Source of the DNA: Pomphorhynchus laevis
Taxonomy: Eukaryota; Acanthocephala; Palaeacanthocephala; Echinorhynchida; Pomphorhynchidae
Reading direction: 5' to 3'
Assembly: GCA_012934845.2 (NCBI GenBank)
Contig: WNNJ02000095.1
Location: 1 to 64,000 of the forward strand
Length of the DNA: 64,000 nt
Notes under the pieces: generated by a model
What the model was told of the DNA's origin: nothing
Seen by the model: the letters and a program-made list of their open reading frames with translations, nothing else
Databases searched by the model: none
Made by a program: the position numbers and the translations under genes
Part shown: positions 1 through 13,200 of the stretch, in pieces
Position numbering within the stretch: the stretch's first letter is position 1
Layout of the letters: each line of letters starts with the position of its first letter

Positions 1-1570
<1,570 letters not shown>

Positions 1571-1839
1571 GACCATAATCCCCAAGAAACAGTGGATGAA
1601 AGAATTGGGGTTTCGAGTTCCTCTCCTTTTAGAACGTTAGTCATCCGACTAAGATTCACACCTCGCAAATGACCAATCCGACTGTAAGACCTAACCACTG
1701 TCAGGGTTCCAACTACATTTCATTTACCTTCAATTAGGCTAACTAAAGAGTATGGCTTAAGGTCAAATCCTAGCATCGGCGGTAAAGAAGCCAAATCCAC
1801 TATCACCCTCCGCTACCCCACTACTTCACTCAGGTGTGT

Positions 1840-2420
1840 TGCCATTAATTATCACCAGAAATGCTAGAACTAATATATACCGCAAAAAATATGTAAAACC
1901 TCACTACCCAGCTACCCTTATTAAAACAACTCATCTGGTATGAAACACTGATAACGATATTATGACTCAGACTCAACCTCCTCCAAACAATATACCCACC
2001 AATCATAATGCAACCCTTACCATCAATAAGCCTAAAAATAAATCCAATCTTTCCTGAATAAACCATCCTTATTCCAACATCAATGCTAATGGGATTAACT
2101 TCTGTAAGCCCAAAATCAAACCAACACCAATTCCATTGTCTGAGCCCACAAAACCCGGTACACAGTGTAAATGGAAACATACCTATCTTAATAAAAGTCC
2201 CAACCAAAGCCACGTCCGATAGTTCCCCCAATAAACATTTTGCTACCATCAGAAAGCCTACATCCTTTACTAAAAAGTATCCAAATCTTATACTCACTCG
2301 CCTATAAGCCATCAAGCTTAAATAGGTTATCACTACTAACCCCACCTCTAAAGCTATCCACACTCAATACACTCTTGAACATGAAACTCCTACACCCAAA
2401 GAAGTGATATATTAGCCGGC
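1840..2420 (-). pseudogene. nad2: nad2 remnant (NADH dehydrogenase subunit 2)
   Basis: An open minus-strand stretch of about 170 codons rich in Val, Leu, Ile, Gly and Phe. Its segment GTFIKIGMFPF resembles the LKIGxxPFHFW block of nad2. It lies just upstream of cox1 on the same strand, where the acanthocephalan gene order places nad2. Similarity is limited to this block and the hydrophobic profile, so the call depends partly on position. Confidence 0.55.
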
Positions 2421-2789
2421 TAGAACTGCCACCACCAAGAAACCTTACACTTTATTAAACCATAGGAATTAGTAGTCCCCACTCATCTCTTTATAGGGGA
2501 TTCGCTAGGAGGTAACAACTTCATTTGAACCTAATCTTATAACAGCTCACTCTAACGATCCGCAGTCGCATTCTTGTTTTTTAACCCCTATATCACAATA
2601 GTAATTCATGAAGTTTAATTTACCTATAAGGTTACATAATATACCAATAGAGACCTAATAGCACAAATAGCAAAATTATGTCAACGAAATTTCAATACCA
2701 AACAACTCCCTCGACTTTCCTACCGCCTAAAATCCTGCTCCTGACACCTATCAGCAGTGTAATAACAACTAAGAGGTTAAGCATAGTTC

Positions 2790-3340
2790 CACTCTAAAAT
2801 GTAACAGGTGGAACCCTGTGATCAAGAAGAATAAACTTCTACCCATTCCCTTAATAACTCTGAATAAAATTGCTGTTCACTCATCAACTTGTACTAATAC
2901 AAAGCAGACCCTATTATTACAGTTGCAGCTATTCACACAACTGTTGATTATGTCCTCCCTAAGTATTTTAGGGCGAGTCTGTGAAACAGTTACACCGGAC
3001 GTGATGAGAGCAACTGAAATCCACACAGTAATTCCTTCAAATCCTATAACAGCCCATGACTCCCTACACCCTCCTCTACAAGCATTAACCCCCTCATTAG
3101 TCATCCTAGAAAAAAGAGGGCTTTATATGCAATAAATAAAACTACCCTTCCTGCAAATACATCTACCTTCTTAGCCCGTAAAGCCTCACTCTCACCAACA
3201 AGTTTATCCTCAGCATATCATACACCCAATACATGTAATGCCACCATAGATCACCAGGTGGTTTTGAAAATCAGCCCTTTACAACCCTTACGATAGCCAT
3301 AAAGACAGCCAGTCCTGTTAACATCGGAACAATACTCAAC
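2790..3340 (-). pseudogene. cox3: cox3 remnant (cytochrome c oxidase subunit III)
   Basis: A minus-strand reading at about 3100-2880 has a segment ending ITSGVTVSQ, which resembles the SSGVTVTWAHH region of cox3, preceded by a stretch that could be the WPxxGI-to-PF loop. It sits between cox2 and nad2, the slot given to cox3 by the gene order. The frames are badly decayed and the N- and C-terminal thirds are not clearly recognisable. Confidence 0.45.
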
Positions 3341-3389
3341 ACCATCTAATAAATAAATACAATTCAAAATAACTATAAAAGAGATTTGC

Positions 3390-3830
3390 ATTCCTCTAAT
3401 CCATTAGGGTCTATGCTTATCAGAGCTTTGGATGGGAGTACCTTTACAACAATGGGTATAAACCTTTGCATGGCACCACAATATTCAGAACACTGCCCAT
3501 AAAAACCCTCCCTCTGAAATGTCTAGGTTCACTCGGTTCAACCGACCTCGAACAAAGTCTACTTTAACCTCCAACCCAGGCACATCCTACGAGTGGATCA
3601 CATTTCCATAGATGCACATGATATCTATCCCCTTTAAAAACTGGTATCACTATCGGCCATTATATAGGATCTATCTACCTTGCCGTTAACTACGTAATCC
3701 CAATACCAATGGCACCTACAACCTCAACAATTATAGTCATAAACTGCAAAATCCAAAACACTAATCTCATCTGCCCTAAAAAATCCCTTTTGCTTCAATA
3801 CCTCTTAGAGCTTAAAAGGTAACTCTACTT
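3390..3830 (-). pseudogene. cox2: cox2 remnant (cytochrome c oxidase subunit II)
   Basis: The minus strand at about 3640-3420 encodes the CuA-domain landmarks: a DV-x-HS block, VPGLEVKVDFV, RGRLNRVN (matching PGRLNQ), then GFLWAVF-x-ILWCH (matching GxxYGQCSEICGxxH). Some copper-ligand positions are altered. The gene is shorter than a normal cox2, so the upstream transmembrane part is deleted or beyond recognition. Confidence 0.7.
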
Positions 3831-3834
3831 TCAA

Positions 3835-4450
3835 GTACAATCACTGTGTTACGAGTTAAACCTGTGAGATGTTGACGGGCGATATGTACTCACTCCTAAT
3901 GCTTTCATTTGTTCACAACTACTCGTAAATCCTTTTTTTAATTAAAACCGAAACTCAGGTAAATTAACTTAACCCCCATGGTAATTGATTGAATAATTTC
4001 TACCAAATTAATCAATCTACAAGAGGCCACCAAGCTAACTAAATTCAGGTTTATTATACAAGTCCAAGCCCCTACCTTTCAAGAGCACCACACATTATTT
4101 AGATATTCCCCATATAATTATTTCATACGTAAAATACTCACGTATCTAATATGATTTATAAATCTACTTTACAGGGATTTCTCAACTTACTCATATTTCA
4201 CCACTATAGGCTTTTCTTACAATCCCACAATAAACCTATCAAACGCATCAGCTGTTCAACCGCATCCGCTAGCACAACCTGTTACTATGTTATTAGCATC
4301 TCTGCATTTACTTTCATAAATTACGATGTTATTACAGCAAGCATATATAACTCTGCTATAATATTAGCTATGTGTTCGAAAACCCGTTAATGAATTATTA
4401 TCAGAGAAAGACATCTCAGAAGTATGAAATAATATGTTTTGAAATAAATG
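3835..4450 (-). pseudogene. rrnS: rrnS remnant (mitochondrial small-subunit rRNA), 3' part
   Basis: On the minus strand near 3895-3870 the sequence GTACATATCGCCCGTCA is the universal 3'-end block of small-subunit rRNA (normally GTACACACCGCCCGTCA). It is followed by a GTAACA stretch, as in the final helix region. It lies between nad1 and cox2 remnants. The 5' half is not recognisable by eye, and the AT-rich stretch at 4430-4510 may be a later insertion. Confidence 0.65.
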
Positions 4451-4509
4451 AAAATTTTAATAAATGATAATAATAAAATGTTTTCAAAAATTAAAATTTT
4501 GTAGCCAAA

Positions 4510-4920
4510 GGGAAGGTACTACCCCTACTCTAATCCCCTTATTTACACCACCACAAAGAAGGCATATAACTGCATTAGGCCATACTCAACCAGGAATAAA
4601 AATGTAAATCTCAGCCCCCGGTCTCCCTAGCTAGATCTGATAATAACTCTGACTCGCCATCAGCAAAGTATGTAGGAGTTCGGCTACTCTCTATCACTAC
4701 CCTCACATCAATTAATCATAACAAAATTCACTTGAAGGATGTTGTAGCTCTACCAAATATAAACTTAGAGCTATACCCCATGATCATACCATCAGAATTC
4801 TAAAAACTATCACCCCTCATGTGTCAGGGCTTAAACCAATGCGCGCATTTTACCCAATTCACTAAAACTACACCCTCTTAGATAGCCCGGTAAAAAATAA
4901 CATGTGAATTATTACCCTAA
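4510..4920 (-). pseudogene. nad1: nad1 remnant (NADH dehydrogenase subunit 1)
   Basis: Minus strand about 4710-4620 reads ESSRTPTYFADGESELLS, a clear match to the nad1 block AExxRxPxDxxEGESELVSGFN. A degraded EYxGG-type region follows. Only the second half of the gene is recognisable; upstream it runs into the hairpin cluster at 4951-5044 and the cob remnant. Confidence 0.75.
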
Positions 4921-4950
4921 TTAAAATAATTAACAACAGAGAAAACCCCT

Positions 4951-5044
4951 CCCCAAACCCCTAAAAGCTCCATGCTTTTAGGGGTTTGGGGAAACCCCTA
5001 AAGGCATGGAGTGTGTTAATCGGGTTCCAGCCCGATTAACACAC
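4951..5044. repeat. Cluster of perfect hairpins in the mitochondrial insert
   Basis: Positions 4951-4967 and 4975-4991 form a perfect 17-bp inverted repeat with a 7-nt loop. The block from 4970 to 5009 can pair in an alternative hairpin of about 18 bp with one G-T pair, so three alternating copies of the same arm are present. Immediately after, 5011-5024 and 5031-5044 form a perfect 14-bp stem with loop TTCCAG. The perfect stems contrast with the heavy decay around them. Confidence 0.85.
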
Positions 5045-6170
5045 CCTTATTAGGCCCCTTGCGTACTTGCCCATAACCCAACATTTTACGTTCCAAATAG
5101 CGTAAGATAACCAGAAGTATGAGCACAAAGGCCCGTTCCACTACCACGTATAAAACTACCAACGCTCGTTCTCCCTATCCACAATCAAAGTTGAAAACAT
5201 GCCTATTAAAACCAAGAAATACGCTACCGTAAACCACTGTCCTAATGTGTCGTACATAGTTTCAGCTGCCCTACACCTAACCATGTCAACAAAATAAATA
5301 CGAAAGCCCATATCACTAGAGAGCTCTCATACAATCAGCCCTCAACAGCTCGATACACAGAAGCACCACTTAGGCTATATGAGAATACGAGGTTCACTAC
5401 CCAATATAGCAAAAGCAGGTATCAAAGGCCTAAAACGTCTTTAATAACAAACAACCATGTAAATACCATCTAATCAAGCCTTCTTATAACTTCTAGGGAG
5501 TTGGACTTGCCCTTACGGTGAGGTTCAATTAAATTAACTACGATTACGACTATCACCATCAAAGATAAGATGTAGTGTAGTTTAAAGAATCGAGATAATA
5601 AATGAACATGTGCAGTGGGCCTCACTATAGTGTTTGTATAATAAAATCCCCGATTAACGAGATTGCCCCGAACATGTTAATTACTACTGCTATCCCCCAG
5701 TAAGAGATCATTCATCAAGGCTGCACATAACCTAAGAAAGACACCCCATCATAACTACCAATATTACCAATACCCCCTGACTCACATCCCCGTTTTCTTA
5801 AACCCCTATATAATAAACACCGTAGTAGATGTAGATAAAAAAGAAGTCAATCGCTAGCACCCGATCTGTTGACAAATCGCACAAACCAGCCTCTCACACA
5901 TTTGCATGATTCCAACAACCGGTCAAAATCCTCTCCTATACCTGACACTATAATAAAATAAAAGTACCACACTTGACGCAATTCGGGTAATAAACACTAC
6001 CCCTAACCTAACCCCTGAATTGAATCAAAAGTTTAAGTTACACGGGGTTACGAGGTCCAACAATTCACCTTTCAGCACTTTATCATAAAACTTTTAAATT
6101 TTCATTCACATATTACCTCCTACACCCAAAGAAGGTGTTACCAAAACTCTAGTGTGAAACTAGCCCTAGC
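5030..6170 (-). pseudogene. cob: cob remnant (cytochrome b)
   Basis: The minus strand at about 5760-5640 contains the conserved cytochrome b order GYVxPW, the VVINMFGAISLIG block (matching VITNLLSAIPYIG) and a W-GG-like block. A FFxLHYI block follows near 5590 (heme-ligand helix), then a LFxxHRxGKSN-like segment, a WMVF-x-W-x-FxIKD block and DVLGLW. It follows nad5 directly. The reading frame changes several times. Confidence 0.8.
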
Positions 6171-6199
6171 CCCAAAGCTTAAATTTGATAGATATCCTG

Positions 6200-7740
6200 T
6201 CACATCAGTTAAAATGCAATCAAAACAATCGAAAGCATCACCATCCCCACAAATACCGCCCACATATCTAACGCTTTCAACAAGTCAATCATTACCCAAA
6301 ATTTCTCATACCACTTAATAGCATCCCATGCAACTACTGACTTTAACACATACTCTACTTTAGAGAGCAACAATACCCAAAATAGACAAACCACCCAAAA
6401 TCACTCGATATAAGTCCTGCATGTACAATATGTTGCTCCTACGGGTCTAATTAAACCGCCCAATATAACCATAACGACAATCAAAGCCACACTAAGCCAA
6501 TAGACCCACTTCTCCAATCATCTAATCACCCAAAAGCCACTATCGAATTAAGCCATCTTCCTATTACCCCACCTACTGACACTCTTATTCACCCTGTTAC
6601 CCCTATAGCTGTCAATAAACCCCCACCCACACTTAAGTTTATCACATTTAAACTCTTAGCGACTACTTTTCTAACAGCAATAGATATCAACTTTCATCTG
6701 AACAACAACCTACACCCTATCGCTACCACTACTATCACTGGCCCCCACTAGACTCCTTCCTTGAGCATATGATTCCTCTAATAAAACATATTTTTTGTAA
6801 CCTTGCCCCTAAATCCCACTAAACCTACTATACTCCATACCCTCCTAAATATAACAACACCGTTCATTGATGAAAATATCCGTCCAAGGCCTAAAACCTC
6901 TCGATAATCTTGATCATAACTATTTAATAGAATAATGACCTGTTTAATAGAATAATGACCCCAACAGCAACAAATAGTAACCTCTTAAATAAGGCATGCA
7001 CATTTATATGCATCATAGCTAGCCACATCTCACTCGCCACTATCATCAAAATCATGATTCTTAAGTGAATTGAGGTAGATAGTGCTACCACTTTCTTGAA
7101 GTCTATCTCCTACCATACCCTAAACCTTGAACTAATTCGGGTTAATATTCCTATTAGTAGGCACAACTCTATAATAAAACAATCCCTACTTATAAACCCT
7201 CATAAGTACACACCTACCCCTAAGCCCGCTACTACCAATGTAGAAGAGTGCGATAAGGCAGATACGGGGTAGGAGCAAGTTTAGCTAGGGGGTGCCACCC
7301 CTACAAGGAAACTGGGAACTCTTCGTTAAAATTAAAACATACACTAACAAACCTATAATTCCAATTATCCTTCCTAAAATACCCTTATTTAACCCTTCTA
7401 AGAGAAACGCTATAATCAACACTAACAACATAAACCCAACATCACCTACACGATTAATTCCCATAGTGATCAATGCTCTACCTCAAGAAGACCGTGTGCC
7501 ATAATACACAATTAATTTAAATCCAACCACCCCCAAATATTCTCACCACACTAACCCCGAATACACCCCATGAGCTCTCACCAAAACCAGTATTCCAACC
7601 ACAAATAGCCCTACAAACGCCAAAAACGAGTTATACTATGCTTCACCGACCATATACACCATTGTAAATACCAACACTATGTTAAACCCCATCACCACCA
7701 CAGCTATTGTCCTGACGTTTCTTCCATAACGAAACTCAAA
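6200..7740 (-). pseudogene. nad5: nad5 remnant (NADH dehydrogenase subunit 5)
   Basis: Minus strand 7560-7130 shows the nad5 core: a WEYLGVVGFKLIVYY block, NRVGDVGFM, LTKSSQFPC (usual KSAQxPFSSWLP), then a degraded PTPxSALVHSSTLVxAGVYLLxR with MRVYKW at the end. The C-terminal part is probably the hydrophobic open stretch at 6394-6209. Length is about normal for the gene; the frame is interrupted several times. Confidence 0.85.
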
Positions 7741-9062
7741 CATTAAATCTTGAACTCTCAAGCTCACCTTAGCCAGCCCCCTTTAGACCCCTTAACTCTC
7801 AGCCCCTTAAGTCCAAACTCTACCACTACCAAACCGATAATAACCAACAAAAGATCAACGACTACTCTTAAACCCACCACTTTGAGCACTTCCCCCTTAC
7901 CCACAATAAGGAACTTTCCAGTTGGGGCCAATTACAATATAACATCCCTACCCACCAGATATAAAACCCTTAATATTAGGAGCCCAACTTCTAACCTAAA
8001 CACCTTATATCTTAATACAAAACTCCGGCTTTCCATCAAACCGGACAAATTCATACCCAAATACAAACTAAATAAACAACCAACCACCATATAAATTATA
8101 ACCAATACCAACCCTACCTCCAATATTTTAAAAATAGAGTTAAATGCATCTATCTCACCTAATATACCACCCCTCACAAAAAACCTATATTAAAGACCAA
8201 CACCACTTCCAACACCAACCCGCTAAAAGAGTACATAGACATCACTCCGATAAGTAATACTACGCTACAAGACTTAAAGCTCTCCTCTACCCCCCCACGA
8301 ACACAAACATTCGATGCAGACAACAGGACATGTATAATAACAATCAACACAACCCGTCGTGACACCCCTCTTCTCATAATCAACAACAACCAAATAGCTA
8401 CCGCCATATGTACAAAAGATGAGTACACCCTTAAGGATGTAGTATCCCCTACTAGTAATCAATAAAGCCATCTTAAAACATACATTCCATACATCCCCAA
8501 CTTAATAATCACACCGGCTAATAGGATTGACCCCCGTGTAGAGATCTACATTCACCTTGTGTCAATTTTCCCACCACTTGCTCATCATTAACAACCCCCA
8601 CCAATACACCCACATATAAAACCCTATCCTTACCCCCATAAAACCAACACTGAGTGGATTAGTAAACAAAACTGTATAAATCACAAGGCACAAGCAACTG
8701 CTCACACGCTCAAAACATACACTCCACACCAACACAAAGAGTCAATGTGAAGATAACTCTCTCATACGCAACATAAAAAACTCCTCTCAAGAGTCTGATT
8801 TAAAAAATAGTGTCATAATCAACCCCACAACCAGCATTACAACACCCCCAAAATACACCCCAAACCCTCCAGCCCCTCACACTATAACATCTAAAATAAT
8901 AATACCAACTAACAAACACATAACCGCTGAATTAAACCCCACTTCCAGATTTCTGATAGCATAGTCAAAACTCCAAAAAGGGCCGAAAGCATAAAATATA
9001 CACCCAATAAAAAGAGTGAAACTGAAAAACACCAGTTCGGAAAATACAAAAGACACCATCAT
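7740..9062 (-). pseudogene. nad4: nad4 remnant (NADH dehydrogenase subunit 4)
   Basis: Minus strand near 8560-8510 resembles the LPKxHVEAPxxGS block (here KVNVDLYTGVNPI), followed by GVIIKLGMYGMY (matching GVLLKLGGYG) and, near 8425, YSSFVHMA (the SSVAHM block that marks nad4). The upstream open stretch at 9062-8877 is a hydrophobic N-terminus. Length of about 1.3 kb is normal. A frameshift lies between the LKLG-like and SSVAHM-like blocks. Confidence 0.85.
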
Positions 9063-9064
9063 GA

Positions 9065-9340
9065 AAAAATCACACCTACCACAAACCTAATGAAACAGCA
9101 CCCGATTGCCACAAAGCCCACGAAATCCCCGAATATATCCCCTCAAGACCACCCCCACGATCAATACCAAAATCATTACCCCCACCAGCAAAATATCCCT
9201 CACCCCCGGCACATGCCCTCACCAAGGATCACACTTACTAAAATCAGTATGCACATTATCTCATAAACAACCAACCACACCATTAACTTTAAACTCTTTA
9301 CAGCCAAAACAGTCCCCACACATTACCCCACGCATATATC
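9065..9340 (-). pseudogene. nad4L: nad4L remnant
   Basis: A short hydrophobic reading on the minus strand starts near 9330 (VKSLKLMVWLVVYEIM, where a K-x-LLxxLxxxE pattern is usual for nad4L) and runs toward the start of nad4. Position immediately upstream of nad4 supports the call. Weak similarity otherwise. Confidence 0.5.
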
Positions 9341-10071
9341 CACCACTTGTCTTTTTTACAGACTTTCAAAGCCTGCCCTTCTGGCAGACAAGTCCGCCTC
9401 CCCCAAAGACTTACAAAACACTCATTCACTTAAACTATAAAAGGAATATTTTAATTCTCCCAAATCACGAAAAGATTGTATACTCCTACACCACTTAAAG
9501 ACTGAACACTTTCACTCTAATGCAAACAAAACCAGCGCTAACCAGCTCGATGAGTGCAAAATTGCCCGAGACCCTCAAGTAAATGAGTCATTAAAACACA
9601 ATTTTTTAGCAAACAAACTAAAACCTGAATCTTTTGTATATTTTGTGCTCTTGCACATCTTCCAGGTTACAAAGAGTTGGGATACTACACGACGGACTTC
9701 CACGCATGTCTACTCATTATTAACACCCAATAATGCCCTATATACTGTTATACCTTCTGCTTCTATGTCATGCACAGTATGTCATCCGTCTCTGTGGCTA
9801 CTCTAGTTCATTCCTGTATATATAACCTAGTAGTATCCCCATAAGAAAACCCTGCATCTACTTATGTGGTTACTTTTAAACGACAATTGTTTTTATTTCT
9901 TATCATTATGGTGAAACTGTAACTTTGAAAATATCTTGAAACGATACTTTTTTTGCTTTATTGAGTTCACTTCCGATAAATAACACAACTACTATTGAAA
10001 ATATACGATATAAACTAATGCAAAAGTGTATTTTTTAATTTATACTTGTATTGTTTTGTTCCCATATGCAG

Positions 10072-10295
10072 CAACAAGAGAATCTTAGATTTCTAGCCCA
10101 TTTCAATCGACACTTGATTATTAAATCCGGTAGTGTGCTTGAAAAGAGCAACAGCAACATTAACAATATCGATATCGTCGATCAGTGTGTTAACGAACTT
10201 TATGAAATCCGATGGAAATATTCTTCGATCTGTACCCGGTGCATTCAAATACCATTGGGTAGTAAGGATGATCTGCTACTTTACTCTGATGTATG
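10072..10295 (+). CDS. FLII: FLII exon: start of gelsolin-like repeat 5
   Basis: Acceptor CATATGCAG at 10063-10071; donor GTAAGT at 10296. Phase 0 in, phase 2 out. Contains [14 protein letters not shown] and [11 protein letters not shown] possible earlier donor (GTAGTAAG at 10260) was not used, because only the later one joins in frame to CYILK of the next exon. Confidence 0.9.
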
Positions 10296-13200
10296 GTAAG
10301 TTATTAGCTTTATCCTATATTTTTGACATAATCTAATTGTATTTTATAATGATGTAGTATCCAAACATTTTTTCTTATTAGCTATATTCTAAAACATTCT
10401 CGAAAAATGAAGACATTTGTATATCTTTGGTACGGGTCAAATTGTCGTTTGTCAGACATTGACAACGCTCGACAGCTAGCTGCAATTATCGCCAAGGTAA
10501 GTGTAGAGATTAATTCTAGACATGAAATCACTGGATTTGTGTATGTTCCTTTTGTGATATGAATATATAGAATCGATAGTTAGTATATTATATACATTAT
10601 ATATTTTAGTAGAATTTATTTCAATACCTTTTTATATACTGTTAGTCATTTTGTTCTCGATTTGAATAAACTTTTAATCAAATACTATAGAATTACATGA
10701 ATCTCAGCTGACTCATCTTTATCTTATATTATTGATTTATAAACACGCGATAGTGTGTGCATCGCACGTTCTTTGACAATAATTAACATCTTGCAGACGT
10801 TTAATCAAATTGTATATTTTTTAGAACTATAATGCAAGCTTTAATTTTAAATTTTGAATTTTAGAGATAAACAAGCACAACTTTTATTTTTATAGTTCGT
10901 TAACTACTGCTTCTAGTATTATAAATAAAACTTATAATTTGTTCGTTTTTTTAACAAATTGCATGTAATGTCTAATCAAAATACTTACGTTGACATTTTT
11001 TTGAAAAATATAGTCAACGTTGATATTATCAGCTTCGATTGTGGATAGCATTTTAGAATTAGTGGTTTAGATGGCTTTACAATCCTGGTGTCAATAGAGA
11101 TACTGGCCGTTTCTGTGACAAATGTGCTAATTTCAAAACCAATGTCTACCGTAAAATAAATTCTCAACGTAATGTTTCCTTCTGGTTTTCTAAAGTGAAC
11201 CATTAAAAATATACAGCCCCTAGCTTTTTGATGGAGCTGAAAGTATTCGTTCTAGCAAATATTAAGGTAAAAGTAATGTGGAACAAATAGTAGTATATTC
11301 CTAAAAATTATAAATGGGTTTCATGATAGGGCTATTATAAACGGGTTTTGTGAGAATGTTTGAACTATAAACAAATTTTCTTTGTTTTTGCATCTTTTGG
11401 TCTTAGATTTTTAAGAAACAGTTAATTATTTGACAAAATTATAAAATTTAAAGTATAACAGAAATTTTCGCTTTAAATTTATACTTACATAAACTTCTTA
11501 AGATATTTAAATGTGAACAGAATTCTATAAAGGTTTCACTTCTTAATCTAATGCCTTGTTTTGATTGGGATTCAATATATGTGGTCAAATAGTTATATAT
11601 ACCATGTATCACAATATAAATTAATCTCAGGAGCAGCACATAGTCTGTCGAAATTTTCAATTATTTTACGGAGAGAAATATTGAGAGTATTAGTATAGTA
11701 TAATGAGGATATTAGTTGTAAAGACATTCAGATTTTACCATTTAAAAGTGAACCTGATAAACCTGATATAAAAATTAAATTTAAAAATAGCTAATCTTGA
11801 TCAATATTAAAAATTTTGAATTTTGGAGAAGGATAAAAAAAACAAATTTTAATTTTTTAAATTTTGATTGCTGCTGTTAGCGAAAAACGTACAATTTGTT
11901 TATCATAAAAACGTTCAATTATTTAATATAAACTTATAATTTGTTCAATAAAAAAATGTAAAATTTGTTTAATAAAAAACGTAAAATTTGTCATTTAACA
12001 TTGATTCTCGTACAAAATGCATAATCAATATTTACTCTTTCCAAATTCGTTACAACATTTAGAAACTTGTTATTTTGTCAATTGGAATTATCGTGTTTAT
12101 TATCCATACTTGATGGATGTAAAGATTTTTAAATGCTAGCAACTGACAGTTTCATCGATATTAAAATTTTGACTATGAATAAATTTTACGAAAAAAAATC
12201 AACATGTAATTATTGATTATACATTACGAATGTTGTGTCTCCCCGTGTTCACATGCAAGTATATTCCATAATGAAATGTAAACACAGTGTTCATTTTATT
12301 TGCTTCCTAATATTTAAAGTCTATTATTTTAAATAAAAATTTTAATATATTTTTCGATAATTTGGTTAGAAATTTAACTTTAAATTTAAAAATTTTAATA
12401 TTTTATATTAAATATTTAAATTTAAAATTTTCTACAAGTTAACATAATTTATATTAAAAATAGGGTATCAATATAGTTGAAGTTCAAGAACACGTCGAAA
12501 ACAAAAATTTTTGGAAAGATATTAGTGCTTCAGGAGCCAACATAAGGATTTGCATCGATCCGGTTAGTAAATGAATGCTTACATCCAAATTCAACTCACT
12601 GCTTATTTTACTGTTTTTAGAATCGAGACTATAATTATTCGGCTCGTTTGTTCAAATGTTCAAATGACAAGGGATATTTTTCCGTGTCAGAAAAATGGGC
12701 TGACTTTTCACAGGTTAATGAATTCATTAACTACAACTAATATATCGATTAGCAAAAATAAAAACATTAAATTAAATCTTCAAGGCGAAATTAATTAATT
12801 TGCCCGTTTTATATATTACCCCTTTATCACTTTAAAATTATAATCACAATTACCATTTTTAGTATTTTAATTGGAAAGAAAATAGAAGAAGTAATCCTTA
12901 AGTATTAAAATTATTATGTGAATCACGTCATGTGATCTTCGTTCAACGCATTTTGTGAATCATTTTTTAATCTATTTTGCAAATTCACGTTTCCCATTTT
13001 TTCGTAGTCGTCATTAACGTTATCAGCCGGTATTGTATATTCAAATCTGCAATATTTGTTCGTTTGTATTTATATAATCGTTCGGTTTATTAATCACCTT
13101 GAAATATCTAAACTGTAATTTATCGCTTGTGCATGTTTTTGCATAAACTATACAGTTGTTAAAGCAGTTTCTAATTCGATAGAAATTATAAATTTTATTC

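Noticed and set aside
9340-9420. Mitochondrial tRNA next to nad4L
   Set aside because: A cloverleaf could not be folded convincingly by eye in the decayed sequence; no tRNA is called.
2083-9498. Plus-strand frames in the mitochondrial insert (for example 7750-8094, 9106-9498)
   Set aside because: Pro/Thr/Asn-rich antisense readings of the C-rich strand; the real genes are on the minus strand.
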